DNA of 45,651 bases from Firmicutes bacterium UBA5493. Lineage in GTDB: Bacteria > Bacillota > Limnochordia > Darwinibacteriales > Darwinibacteriaceae. Under the pieces are notes generated by a model. That model saw only the letters and a program-made list of their open reading frames with translations, did not search any database and was not told where the DNA came from. The translations under genes were made by a program, and so were the position numbers. This document shows, one piece after another, positions 8,669-16,250 of this stretch. The DNA lies in contig DIPH01000037.1 in NCBI GenBank assembly GCA_002424045.1, positions 22,103 through 67,753 on the forward strand. Reading direction: 5' to 3'. Every line of letters begins with the position of its first letter. Position 1 is the first letter of the stretch.

Positions 8669-9205
8669 ATGAAGAACTTAGATATCAAACGAATGGTTTT
8701 AGCAGCGCTTTTCACCGCGATTGGAATGATTCTTCCTTTTGTGACCGCACAGGTGCCTTCCATTGGCAGAATGTTATTGCCTATGCACATTCCGGTACTA
8801 TTAAGCGGATTTGTTGTAGGGTGGCCCTACGGCATGGCTATAGGTCTAATTTTACCCCTATTTAGAAGCTTCTTGCTGGGGATGCCTCCCCTGTTTCCAA
8901 CAGCAGTGGCCATGACCTTCGAACTAGGTGCCTACGGGTTTCTAACCGGGTTTCTTTACGAACACTTACCCAAAAAGAACACCTCTATCTACACGAATCT
9001 GATCCTCTCCATGTTAGGAGGTCGGCTTGTTTGGGGAGTGGCAAGCTTGTTTTTATATGGCTTGAACAATCAGACGTTTTCCTGGCAAGTTTTCATGGGT
9101 GGGGCCTTTCTGAATGCAGTCCCAGGAATCATTTTACAGATTGTGATTATTCCTGTGATCGTCATTGCCTTAGAAAGAGGGGGTTACCTGAAGTCCGAAA
9201 GGTAG
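8669..9205 (+). CDS. ECF transporter substrate-binding (S) component
   Basis: The protein has 178 residues from ATG 8669, with AAGGAGG (8657-8663) five bases upstream. It has about six hydrophobic segments and the MLLPMHIPVLLSGFVVGWPYG and LFRSFLLGMPPLFPTAVAM blocks seen in the broad ECF S-component family (PF12822), which includes vitamin-binding members. It would capture the ligand and dock on EcfT plus two ATPases. No ATPase gene is nearby apart from the EcfT fragment at the left edge. The structured leader suggests ligand-responsive control. The ligand is undetermined; a pterin-like or cofactor-related compound is only suggested by the position after fdhD. Confidence 0.85.
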   Translation: MKNLDIKRMVLAALFTAIGMILPFVTAQVPSIGRMLLPMHIPVLLSGFVVGWPYGMAIGLILPLFRSFLLGMPPLFPTAVAMTFELGAYGFLTGFLYEHLPKKNTSIYTNLILSMLGGRLVWGVASLFLYGLNNQTFSWQVFMGGAFLNAVPGIILQIVIIPVIVIALERGGYLKSER

Positions 9206-9245
9206 TTCTGATCGATGTAGGACGTATCTGAAGGTACGTTCTAGT

Positions 9246-9266
9246 GCCTCAGAAGAGGCGTTTTTT
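9246..9266 (+). terminator. Intrinsic terminator after the ECF S-component gene
   Basis: GCCTC (9246-9250), AGAA loop, GAGGC (9255-9259), then G and six T. It abuts the stop codon of the convergent DUF3842 gene. Confidence 0.85.
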
Positions 9267-9673
9267 CATGTCATCATGCGTTTGACCTCTTCGACAGTCA
9301 TTTCAACATACTCGCTAAAGGGTCTCTGAACAACTCCGATTACAGTGTTGTGGCAACGATCTACCGGTAGTAAGAGCCTTTGTGCCTTTGATTCCCCTAC
9401 AGCTTTGCTCACTGCAGGAGTAATCTCCCCTAAGAGCGAGTTGGCTACCACTATGGCCAAGGGTCCAATGATTAGATCTGCGTCTGGACAATTGTATACG
9501 ATTGCATTTTCACCTGTTGCTCCGAAATCCGCTCCACCTTTGAGCATGGCTGCTGTGGCCAGAGCGTTAGTACCTAGTGCGGTGATCTCCAATTGTGGCA
9601 ATTCCTTTTTTAGGCTTTCCACAAGCATGCGGCCAATTCCGCCACCCTGACCGTCAATGATGATAACCTTCAC
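9266..9673 (-). CDS. DUF3842 family protein
   Basis: This is a 135-residue protein from a GTG start with GGGAGGT upstream on the minus strand. The N terminus KVIIIDGQGGGIGRMLVE is a glycine-rich nucleotide-binding-like motif, followed by the blocks ALGTNALATAAMLKGGADFG, ATGENAI and IIGPLAIVVANSLLGEITP that define DUF3842. It is a small cytoplasmic protein of unknown function common in clostridia. It is monocistronic, convergent with the ECF gene and divergent from the tRNA. No enzymatic role is assigned. Confidence 0.88.
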   Translation of the reverse strand: MKVIIIDGQGGGIGRMLVESLKKELPQLEITALGTNALATAAMLKGGADFGATGENAIVYNCPDADLIIGPLAIVVANSLLGEITPAVSKAVGESKAQRLLLPVDRCHNTVIGVVQRPFSEYVEMTVEEVKRMMT

Positions 9674-9821
9674 AACTTGTACCTCCCATATTGTGTTTCC
9701 CCCTTATTCTACTTAAGCTAGAGGGATCCTCCTTGGTAATCGTAGTGGGCACGTGGGGAGATAAACCCGAAATCAATTGATGTTTGCGATCGAGTTGTAG
9801 TAATCGTTGGTGGATCGGTCG

Positions 9822-9850
9822 TTGACAGTGATCGTTCAATAGACTAAAAT
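9822..9850 (+). promoter_or_regulatory. Sigma-A type promoter of tRNA-Arg
   Basis: TTGACA (9822-9827), 17-base spacer, TAAAAT (9845-9850). The tRNA begins 9 bases after the -10 box. Confidence 0.85.
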
Positions 9851-9858
9851 GACTATAG

Positions 9859-9935
9859 GCGCCCGTAGCTCAGCTGGATAGAGTGTCTGACTTCGAATCA
9901 GAAAGTCACAGGTTCGAATCCTGTCGGGCGCGCCA
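9859..9935 (+). tRNA. tRNA-Arg (anticodon TCG)
   Basis: This is a 77-base cloverleaf. The acceptor stem is GCGCCCG/CGGGCGC with discriminator G and an encoded CCA (9933-9935). The anticodon stem TCTGA/TCAGA encloses the loop CTTCGAA, giving anticodon TCG, which reads CGA arginine codons. The T-arm has GGTTCGAATCC. It has its own promoter and terminator. Confidence 0.97.
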
Positions 9936-9950
9936 CTTTAACACCTGGTA

Positions 9951-9975
9951 AAGACCACATTTAGTGGTCTTTTTT
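9951..9975 (+). terminator. Intrinsic terminator of tRNA-Arg
   Basis: AAGACCAC (9951-9958), ATTTA loop, GTGGTCTT (9964-9971), then T-run. Confidence 0.9.
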
Positions 9976-10049
9976 GTGGTATTACCTACTCTTTTCTCGT
10001 GCCTGATCAGCTTCCGCTTTAGGTGTGTTCCAAAAGGCGGCGAGAGAAG

Positions 10050-10364
10050 GTGTTTGCCCTGAGAAGAAAGAGCGTGGCGTTGTTCATTCTGCTAGTGATT
10101 ACAACGCTGGAGCTGTCCGGGTGCGCGCGAGGGGGGAGTTCTGTAAAGGTCACATTGTCTGAGTTTAACGAGTATGGGTACCGGAGGGTATGTCTTTTTT
10201 TCCATCTTCTGAAAACCCACCATAGCTACCATGTTCATTATCACTCGGTAGTGGAGGACTATGGCCTACACCTGCGAAATATAAAAGATAGGACAGGATG
10301 TTTACTAGAAACTCCCATTGTCCTAGGAATGGTCTTGAATGGCCATCAAGAGAAGGGGGTCCTC
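10050..10364 (+). other. In-frame lipoprotein-signal-like extension upstream of the CPBP gene
   Basis: From a GTG at 10050, with AGAAGG just before it, the frame reads FALRRKSVALFILLVITT then LELSGCARGG, which looks like a lipoprotein signal peptide with lipobox LSGC. It stays open for 105 codons and runs into the CPBP protease. The middle part (rich in His and Tyr) has no recognisable domain. It may be a remnant of a separate lipoprotein gene fused to the protease frame, or a chance open frame. Confidence 0.35.
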
Positions 10365-11018
10365 ATGTTGGAGGAAAGCAGGATACATACGAGGGTTGTG
10401 TTGGCACTATTGGTAATGGTGGTAGCGTCTTTTCTCAATCTGTTCGGCTTGAACCTAGCTGGTCTATCTGTAATAGCTGGTATTTTAGCTTTCTTTGTTA
10501 ACAATCAGATAGAGAAGGTGCCATTTCGAGACAGTGGTCTCGACCTCAAATCAATACGGGAGAACCTGAGTAACAAAGAGATCTGGTTGTGGATCTTTTT
10601 GCCCTTGGTTATGGACATTGTGTGCCTTGGCATCGCTAGACTGTTCCTACCAGTATACATAGAGTTTGAAATGGCCCGAGCCGGTTCTTTTGTCGCCATG
10701 GAGTTGAGTGCGGTGACGGTTGTGCAATTCTTGTTCTTTGCCTTGGGCGAGGAAATTGCGTGGCGTGCTTTTTTTCAACAACGATTGGCAAACATACTTC
10801 CCCTGAGCACCGTTTTGGTGATATCATCGGTACTCTTTGCCCTGGGGCATTACAGCACTGGCAACCCAGTTGTGGTGCTTTATGGGTTATTTTTCACGTT
10901 CGTTAACAGCATTTTGTATGGGATCGTTTTTCATAAGACAAAGAATGCTTGGGTCAGTACCTTGTCGCACTTTCTTGCCAACATCTTTAGCGTTATTGTG
11001 ATGGTTACCCTTGTTTAG
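10365..11018 (+). CDS. CPBP family intramembrane metalloprotease
   Basis: The protein has 217 residues from ATG 10365, chosen because GAGAAGGGGG lies just upstream and the membrane fold starts here. It has about six transmembrane segments. The catalytic motifs of the CPBP/Abi (CAAX-prenyl-protease-like) family are present: GEEIAWRAFF (EExxxR), FALGH and SHFLANI. Members cleave membrane substrates or serve in peptide immunity; the substrate here is unknown. The longer in-frame version from 10050 would add a lipoprotein-like leader. The beta-glucosidase gene begins 48 bases downstream and may be co-transcribed. Confidence 0.85.
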   Translation: MLEESRIHTRVVLALLVMVVASFLNLFGLNLAGLSVIAGILAFFVNNQIEKVPFRDSGLDLKSIRENLSNKEIWLWIFLPLVMDIVCLGIARLFLPVYIEFEMARAGSFVAMELSAVTVVQFLFFALGEEIAWRAFFQQRLANILPLSTVLVISSVLFALGHYSTGNPVVVLYGLFFTFVNSILYGIVFHKTKNAWVSTLSHFLANIFSVIVMVTLV

Positions 11019-11065
11019 GTGGGTAGGGACGGAATGAAGAGAGCAATTATGAATGGGGTGAAGGC

Positions 11066-12391
11066 ATGGTTAGTGATCTGAAGTTTCCTAAGGACTTCAT
11101 CTGGGGTGTGGCAACAGCTTCTTACCAAATTGAAGGCGCTTCATATGAGGATGGGCGGGGAGAGTCGATCTGGGATCGCTTTAGTAAGACGCCTGAGAAG
11201 GTGCTTAACGGGCATACTGGCGATGTTGCCTGTAACCATTACCATCTTTACAAAGAGGATGTTGCTCTAATCAAAGGCTTAGGCGTGGATAGTTATCGCT
11301 TTTCCATAGCTTGGCCTCGCATCTTTCCCAATGGTAGTGGCCAACTCAACCGGAAAGGCATAGATTTCTATCGAAGGCTAGTGGATGAACTACTCGCGCA
11401 AGGGATTAAGCCAGCTGCGACCCTCTATCATTGGGATTTGCCTCAGGCGTTGGAGAACCATGGGGGGTGGCTGAATCGAGACACAGCCTTTTGGTTTCGG
11501 GATTACGCGGCAAGCATGTTTCAGGAGCTAGGCGATGTGGTTGATTCTTGGATTACTCTAAACGAACCCTGGTGTGCGGCCTTTTTGGGCTACGGTAACG
11601 GCGAACATGCTCCGGGTAAACAAGGTGGAATGAATCACCTGAAGGCGGCGCACAACTTGCTTTACGGTCATGGATTGGCGCTTCAGGCTTATCGTGAAGG
11701 GAATCTCCCTGCGGAAATTGGAATCACCTTAAATCTTACACCCCAGTATCCTGCATCGGACAAAGCTGAAGACATTGAAGCTGCCTGGGCGGCTGATGGT
11801 TTCCACAATCGCTGGTACTTGGATCCGATTTTTAGGGGCAAATATCCCGAAGACCTTAGCGAATTTGCGGAAGTGGTGACTCCCTGTGTGAATTCGGGTG
11901 ATTTGGAGCTTATCTCGGCACCGATAGATTTCTTAGGGATCAACTTTTATAGCAGGAGTATTGTGGGTGTAGATAGCTCGGGAAAACCTATAAGTTATCC
12001 TGGCGAGGGTTCCCGGACAGCCATGGATTGGGAAGTGTGTCCTGAGGCTTTATATGATCTTTTGGTGAGGGTTCACAAAGATTATGCTCCCACTGCCCTT
12101 TATATTACGGAAAATGGGGCCGCATATGATGATGTTTTGCTAGGAGGAAAAGTCCACGATCCAGAGCGAGTGGACTATTTAAGGAGACATTTTGCTACAG
12201 CCTCTCAGAGTTTGGAAGCAGGCGTGCCCCTGAAGGGATTCTATGTTTGGTCTCTTTTGGACAACTTTGAATGGGCTTTTGGGTATGAGCGGCGCTTTGG
12301 CCTCATCTACGTTGATTTTGAAACGCAGGAAAGGATTATGAAGAGCAGTGCATTATGGTATCAAAAATTCTTGGCCAGTCAGCGAGCGTAA
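11066..12391 (+). CDS. Glycoside hydrolase family 1 beta-glucosidase
   Basis: This is a 441-residue cytoplasmic retaining beta-glucosidase, the normal GH1 length. The N-terminal signature FPKDFIWGVATASYQIEGA is intact. The acid/base Glu167 lies in TLNEPW and the nucleophile Glu349 in YITENGA. It would hydrolyse cellobiose or other beta-glucosides, or their phosphates, inside the cell. It sits just before sugar ABC permease genes, one of them broken, suggesting an old beta-glucoside uptake operon. No PTS genes are nearby, favouring non-phosphorylated substrates. Confidence 0.96.
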   Translation: MVSDLKFPKDFIWGVATASYQIEGASYEDGRGESIWDRFSKTPEKVLNGHTGDVACNHYHLYKEDVALIKGLGVDSYRFSIAWPRIFPNGSGQLNRKGIDFYRRLVDELLAQGIKPAATLYHWDLPQALENHGGWLNRDTAFWFRDYAASMFQELGDVVDSWITLNEPWCAAFLGYGNGEHAPGKQGGMNHLKAAHNLLYGHGLALQAYREGNLPAEIGITLNLTPQYPASDKAEDIEAAWAADGFHNRWYLDPIFRGKYPEDLSEFAEVVTPCVNSGDLELISAPIDFLGINFYSRSIVGVDSSGKPISYPGEGSRTAMDWEVCPEALYDLLVRVHKDYAPTALYITENGAAYDDVLLGGKVHDPERVDYLRRHFATASQSLEAGVPLKGFYVWSLLDNFEWAFGYERRFGLIYVDFETQERIMKSSALWYQKFLASQRA

Positions 12392-12529
12392 TGTGAGTCT
12401 ATGGTACTCGCTTTGCTGATCGGAACAGGAACTGTGCACTTCACTTTTCTTTACTTCCATCATGCTTGGATATCTCACATCACCCATTCACTTGTGTCTC
12501 GTCTTGACCAACCAGTACTATGGTGTTAA

Positions 12530-13030
12530 GTACGGGCCTGTTTCCCGAAAGTTGTTCCTTCCAGGGCTGGCGATGCTCGTGACACGGCTCTTTATGCCAT
12601 CATTTTGGTTAACGCTTGGCGCTGGTTTGGCTTCCCTATTCTTGTTTTTAAGGCGGGCTTGCAGGGCATTTCCGACGAATATTATGAGGCTGCCAGGGTC
12701 GATGGTGCCAATAGCTGGCGAGCATTCCTTCATATTACACTTCCCTTGGTACTTCCCACCATTGGTATGGTCACCATCTTAACCTTCATTTGGATTTTTA
12801 ACACCTTCGATTTAGTCTTCATTATGCAGGGATCCAGTGGGAACCCCTATTATTCCACCGATTTATTGGGAACGTTCTTTTATCGAACCGCGTTTGGAGA
12901 TTCGACAACCGGTGGTGAGCCTGGCCAAACCGGGATTGCTTCAGCAATTGCCGTGTTGATGTTCTTAATCATCTCGATCGTATCCTATTTCGGCATTAAA
13001 CTACTTCGCAAAAGTGAGGTCGAATACTAG
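12530..13030 (+). pseudogene. MalF-type sugar ABC permease, N-terminal half missing
   Basis: Recognisable similarity begins near 12584 (DTALYAIILVNAWRWFGFP) and continues through the EAA loop EYYEAARVDGANSWRAFLHI to the natural C terminus. In the same frame a TAA lies at 12527-12529, and upstream bases in all frames lack the first membrane helices expected of a roughly 290-residue MalF-like permease. Only about 150 C-terminal residues remain. The overlapping frame starting at 12462 is a shadow. The partner permease downstream is intact, so the pair is probably inactive unless another MalF substitutes. Confidence 0.75.
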
Positions 13031-13048
13031 GGAAGGGGACGATGTGCC

Positions 13049-13894
13049 ATGCATTCCAAGAGATTTTTGTGGCAGCGGGGGATCAAAGAGACCTTAACAT
13101 ATCTGTTGTTGGTTTTTTTCGCACTGATCTTTGTCTACCCCTTGGTTCTGATGATTATTTCAGCGTTCAAATCTACTCGAGAGATTTTTGCCGATCCATT
13201 CGGGCTCCCTACGGTCTGGAGATTCGAGAATTTTGCTACTGTCTGGGGTAAAGCCCGCTTTAACATGTACTTCGTAAACAGTATCATGGTTACACTCATT
13301 TCCACCGTGTTAGTCCTGGTGCTGTCTTCTTTGGCTGCCTTCGCCTTGAGCAGGTATAAATTCCGGCTAAATAGTCTTCTGTATATGTTCTTTCTAGCGG
13401 GAATCATGATCCCCATTAGGCTGGGAATTCTCCCCCTCTTTGTGCTCATGCGTAACTTAGATCTTCTGAATACACATTGGTCCTTGATCTTGACCTATGT
13501 ATCCAGCGGCATGCCCATGTCCGTCTTTCTCTTGACCGGATTTTTCAAAACCATCCCCAAGGATTTAGAGTATTCGGCGCGCATTGACGGATGCAGCGAC
13601 CTGCGGATTTTCTACCAAATTATGCTTCCTTTAGTGAGGCCAGGTTTGGCCACAGTAGCTCTGGTCAACTCAATACCCTGGTGGAACGACTTCTTCTTTC
13701 CCTTACTCTACATCCAAACCGACAGATTAAAGACGATTCCACTTGGCATGACGCTGTTTTTCGGGCAATACATGACGGATTGGAGCTTGCTTTTTGCAGG
13801 AATGGTCATCGCTAGTATTCCTCTTTTGATGATGTATCTGACTATGTCCAAACAGTTCATATCAGGATTAACAGCAGGTGCCCTAAAGGGATGA
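13049..13894 (+). CDS. MalG-type sugar ABC transporter permease
   Basis: This 281-residue inner-membrane permease of the CUT1 carbohydrate family starts at ATG 13049 after GGAAGGGGA. It has six predicted helices, an N-terminal TYLLLVFFALIFVYPLVLMI segment, and the EAA loop DLEYSARIDGCSDLRIFYQI for ATPase docking. It follows the truncated MalF-type gene by 18 bases. No binding protein or ATPase is in the cluster; Gram-positive CUT1 systems often share a distant MsmX-like ATPase. The intact frame may be residual. Confidence 0.9.
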   Translation: MHSKRFLWQRGIKETLTYLLLVFFALIFVYPLVLMIISAFKSTREIFADPFGLPTVWRFENFATVWGKARFNMYFVNSIMVTLISTVLVLVLSSLAAFALSRYKFRLNSLLYMFFLAGIMIPIRLGILPLFVLMRNLDLLNTHWSLILTYVSSGMPMSVFLLTGFFKTIPKDLEYSARIDGCSDLRIFYQIMLPLVRPGLATVALVNSIPWWNDFFFPLLYIQTDRLKTIPLGMTLFFGQYMTDWSLLFAGMVIASIPLLMMYLTMSKQFISGLTAGALKG

Positions 13895-14056
13895 GGCCTG
13901 GGTATTGGTTGATTTTGAGAGGCTTTTTTGGGTTTGGAGGGTATGGGGGGATTTGGCAAACAGAGGTCGAAACTCTTAAAGAGTAGGTTATCCGAATGTC
14001 GAGGACGATTTACGCCTGTGCAGCCTTTTGATAATCCGGAATTCGTTGAATAGTGT

Positions 14057-14070
14057 GAGGGACAATCCCC
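14057..14070 (+). repeat. Degenerate copy of GGGACAGTCCC-type short repeat
   Basis: GAGGGACAATCCCC, preceded by AATTCGTTGAATAGTGT, resembles the two copies flanking the ankyrin gene (23052-23100 and 24971-24997). Confidence 0.45.
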
Positions 14071-14074
14071 AACA

Positions 14075-14103
14075 AAGGCCGCAGAGTTGTCTGCGGTCTT
14101 TCT
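14075..14103 (+). terminator. Intrinsic terminator
   Basis: AAGGCCGCAG (14075-14084), loop AGTTGT, CTGCGGTCTT (14091-14100), then a T-rich tail. It separates the sugar and peptide transporter clusters. Confidence 0.8.
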
Positions 14104-14170
14104 GTTTTCCCGGTAACTTTTTTCAAGTGATTGCTGCAAGTTTACCATAGCGTGCCGATTTGCATCAAAA

Positions 14171-14255
14171 ATGCAATAAAAGTATTGCATTCTTTACGTC
14201 AACTGGTTATAATATCAGTAATCATATTACGAGATATCTTACGCAATCATATTAC
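14171..14255 (+). promoter_or_regulatory. Promoter and palindromic operator sites of the peptide-transport operon
   Basis: A promoter is formed by TTGCAT (14185-14190), a 17-base spacer and TATAAT (14208-14213). A perfect 8-bp palindrome ATGCAATA-AAAG-TATTGCAT (14171-14190) covers the -35. Two near-identical 13-mers, GTAATCATATTAC (14218-14230, itself palindromic) and GCAATCATATTAC (14243-14255), lie just after the -10, 25 bases centre to centre. The GntR/FCD regulator at the end of the operon is the obvious candidate to bind them. Confidence 0.7.
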
Positions 14256-14296
14256 AGATATTACTAATTAGGCAAGGTCGGGGAAGGGAATGAAAA

Positions 14297-15250
14297 ATGC
14301 TAAAGTACGCAGGGAAGAGATTTTTGATAGCAATACCAACCTTTATCGGAATCACTATTTTGGTGTACATTCTATCATCGCTTGCTCCTGGAACGCCCTT
14401 AGAGATGATTTTTAGTGACCCCCATGCGACGGCAGAACAGATGGAGGTCATGAGAGAACGATATGGATTGGACCAACCTGTTGTTATTCAGTACTTTAAC
14501 TGGTTGAAACAACTCTTGGGGGGAAATTTGGGCATCTCCTACCGAACTGGCAACTTGGTTTGGGGGGATATCTCTGAGCGAGTTGGGCCGACCCTTTTAT
14601 TAACATTTGCATCCTTGACCTTTTCTCTTTTGGTGGCCATACCACTCGGAATCATCTCAGCCTATAAGCCCTATAGCATTTGGGATTACTTATCATCAGC
14701 ACTTTCCTTTGTCGGGGCTGCCATGCCAAACTTTTTTGCTGGTTTGGTCTTCGTCTACCTCTTCTCTGTGAGACTCAAGATCTTCCCTAGCGGAGGCATG
14801 TATGACAGTTCGGGTACTCGAAGTTTCGGGATGTTGCTCCATCATCTCATCTTGCCTATGTTAGTACTGTCCATACAGCAGGTAGGGAGTTTAATCCGGC
14901 AGACCAGAGGCTCCATGTTGGAAGTACAACAAGAGGATTACATTAGGACAGCTCGTTCTAAGGGTCTCTTGGAGAAGGCCATATTGCTCAAACATGCCCT
15001 GCAAAACGCCTTTATTCCCATTGTGACACGAATAGGGTTGATGATCCCCTTTCTCTTTGGCGGTGCGGTTGTGACCGAGCAAATCTTCGCTTGGCCGGGG
15101 TTAGGTAGTTTGATGGTCTTGGCTATTAATGCCAGGGATTATCCGGTAATCATGGGGATTACCGTCTTTATTGCAGCTTCTGTACTTGTTGGAAACATCG
15201 TTATAGACCTGATTTACAGTCTCTTGGATCCCAAGATTCGTTACGAATAA
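14297..15250 (+). CDS. Peptide/nickel ABC transporter permease, DppB/OppB type
   Basis: This 317-residue membrane protein starts at ATG 14297 behind GGGGAAGGGA. It has the DppB hallmarks: N-terminal FLIAIPTFIGITILVYILSS, six helices, the ATPase-coupling loop EDYIRTARSKGL and the C-terminal WPGLGSLMVLAI. It forms the channel with the following DppC-type protein. It is the first gene of an operon running to 22965. Confidence 0.95.
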   Translation: MLKYAGKRFLIAIPTFIGITILVYILSSLAPGTPLEMIFSDPHATAEQMEVMRERYGLDQPVVIQYFNWLKQLLGGNLGISYRTGNLVWGDISERVGPTLLLTFASLTFSLLVAIPLGIISAYKPYSIWDYLSSALSFVGAAMPNFFAGLVFVYLFSVRLKIFPSGGMYDSSGTRSFGMLLHHLILPMLVLSIQQVGSLIRQTRGSMLEVQQEDYIRTARSKGLLEKAILLKHALQNAFIPIVTRIGLMIPFLFGGAVVTEQIFAWPGLGSLMVLAINARDYPVIMGITVFIAASVLVGNIVIDLIYSLLDPKIRYE

Positions 15251-15265
15251 CAAGGTGGTGATAGC

Positions 15266-16129
15266 GTGGCAAATGTTAAGCAGAGTTCCTATCTACGTGA
15301 CGTACTGAAGCGATTTTTCGCACACAAACTGGCAATGGTGGGCGCCCTCATTCTAATCGTAGAGATCCTGGCGATCCTATCTCTTCCTAGCATTATGAAT
15401 TTAGATCCATACAGCATCGATTATATGAGCTTTGGGGCACCCCCTTCTCCCCAGCACCTCCTTGGCACTGATAATGTAGGGCGAGACAATTTTGCCAGAC
15501 TTATCTATGGCGGCCGTGTGTCACTAACCGTTGGGATAATGTCCGCCATCGTTAGTCTTTTAATAGGAGTGCCCTTAGGGCTTATAGCAGGATACTTCAG
15601 GGGTAAGACTGAGGTTGTTATTATGCGCCTCGCCGATATCTTTATGTCCTTTCCATCCATGATCTTGATTCTAGTCTTGGCCAGCGTTCTTGGACAATCT
15701 ATCACCACGGTTACTTTAGTCATTGGATTCTTGGGGTGGACGGAGTTTACTAGGCTCACCTATGCGAGCGTCTTGTCGATTCGAGAAAAGGATTATGTGG
15801 AATCGGCCATTGCCATCGGGGAGAAGAGCAAAACCATTATCATGAAATATATCCTTCCCAATTCTCTCGCCCCGGTCATCATCTCTTTTACATTTCGGAC
15901 AGCTCAGGCCATTATTACAGAATCATCCCTGAGCTTTCTCGGACTGGGAGTCCAGCCGCCCGATCCTTCTTGGGGTAACATCCTGTATTATGCTCAGTCT
16001 ATCAGTGTACTTTCGAACCAGCTTTATCTTTGGGTACCGGCGGGTATTCTCTTAGTTCTTACGGTTTTGAGTATCAATTTCATTGGCGATGGTATCCGCG
16101 ATGCCTTGGATACGAAGATGAGTATTTGA
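15266..16129 (+). CDS. Peptide/nickel ABC transporter permease, DppC/OppC type
   Basis: The 287-residue protein starts from GTG 15266 with AAGGTGGTGA upstream, 15 bases after the previous stop. It shows the DppC N terminus, the HLLGTDNVGRDNFARLIYGG signature, the EAA-type loop KDYVESAIAIGEKSKTIIMK and the C-terminal SFLGLGVQPPDPSWG. It pairs with the DppB-type permease. About 120 bases of non-coding sequence follow before the binding-protein gene, including an AAAGGAGGGG motif with only a nine-codon frame behind it. Confidence 0.95.
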   Translation: MANVKQSSYLRDVLKRFFAHKLAMVGALILIVEILAILSLPSIMNLDPYSIDYMSFGAPPSPQHLLGTDNVGRDNFARLIYGGRVSLTVGIMSAIVSLLIGVPLGLIAGYFRGKTEVVIMRLADIFMSFPSMILILVLASVLGQSITTVTLVIGFLGWTEFTRLTYASVLSIREKDYVESAIAIGEKSKTIIMKYILPNSLAPVIISFTFRTAQAIITESSLSFLGLGVQPPDPSWGNILYYAQSISVLSNQLYLWVPAGILLVLTVLSINFIGDGIRDALDTKMSI

Positions 16130-16250
16130 TCAGTCAAGACTTTCTCTCAAAGGAGGGGTTGCCTGGCTTTAACTCCATAGTATCTTGATCCAGAAAGACA
16201 TGTACTCGCAGGAAAACAGGTAATCAAAAATCATCAAGGGAGAGTTATAC

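Larger units (their letters stand above)
13895..14170. other. Intergenic stretch between sugar permease and peptide-transport operon
   Basis: No gene is supported here. It contains a short repeat with core GAGGGACAATCCCC (14057-14070), related to copies near the ankyrin gene, and an intrinsic terminator at 14075-14103. Confidence 0.6.

Noticed and set aside
12462..12782. Plus-strand frame of 106 codons before the MalF fragment
   Set aside because: It overlaps the recognisable permease sequence in a different frame and has no similarity of its own.
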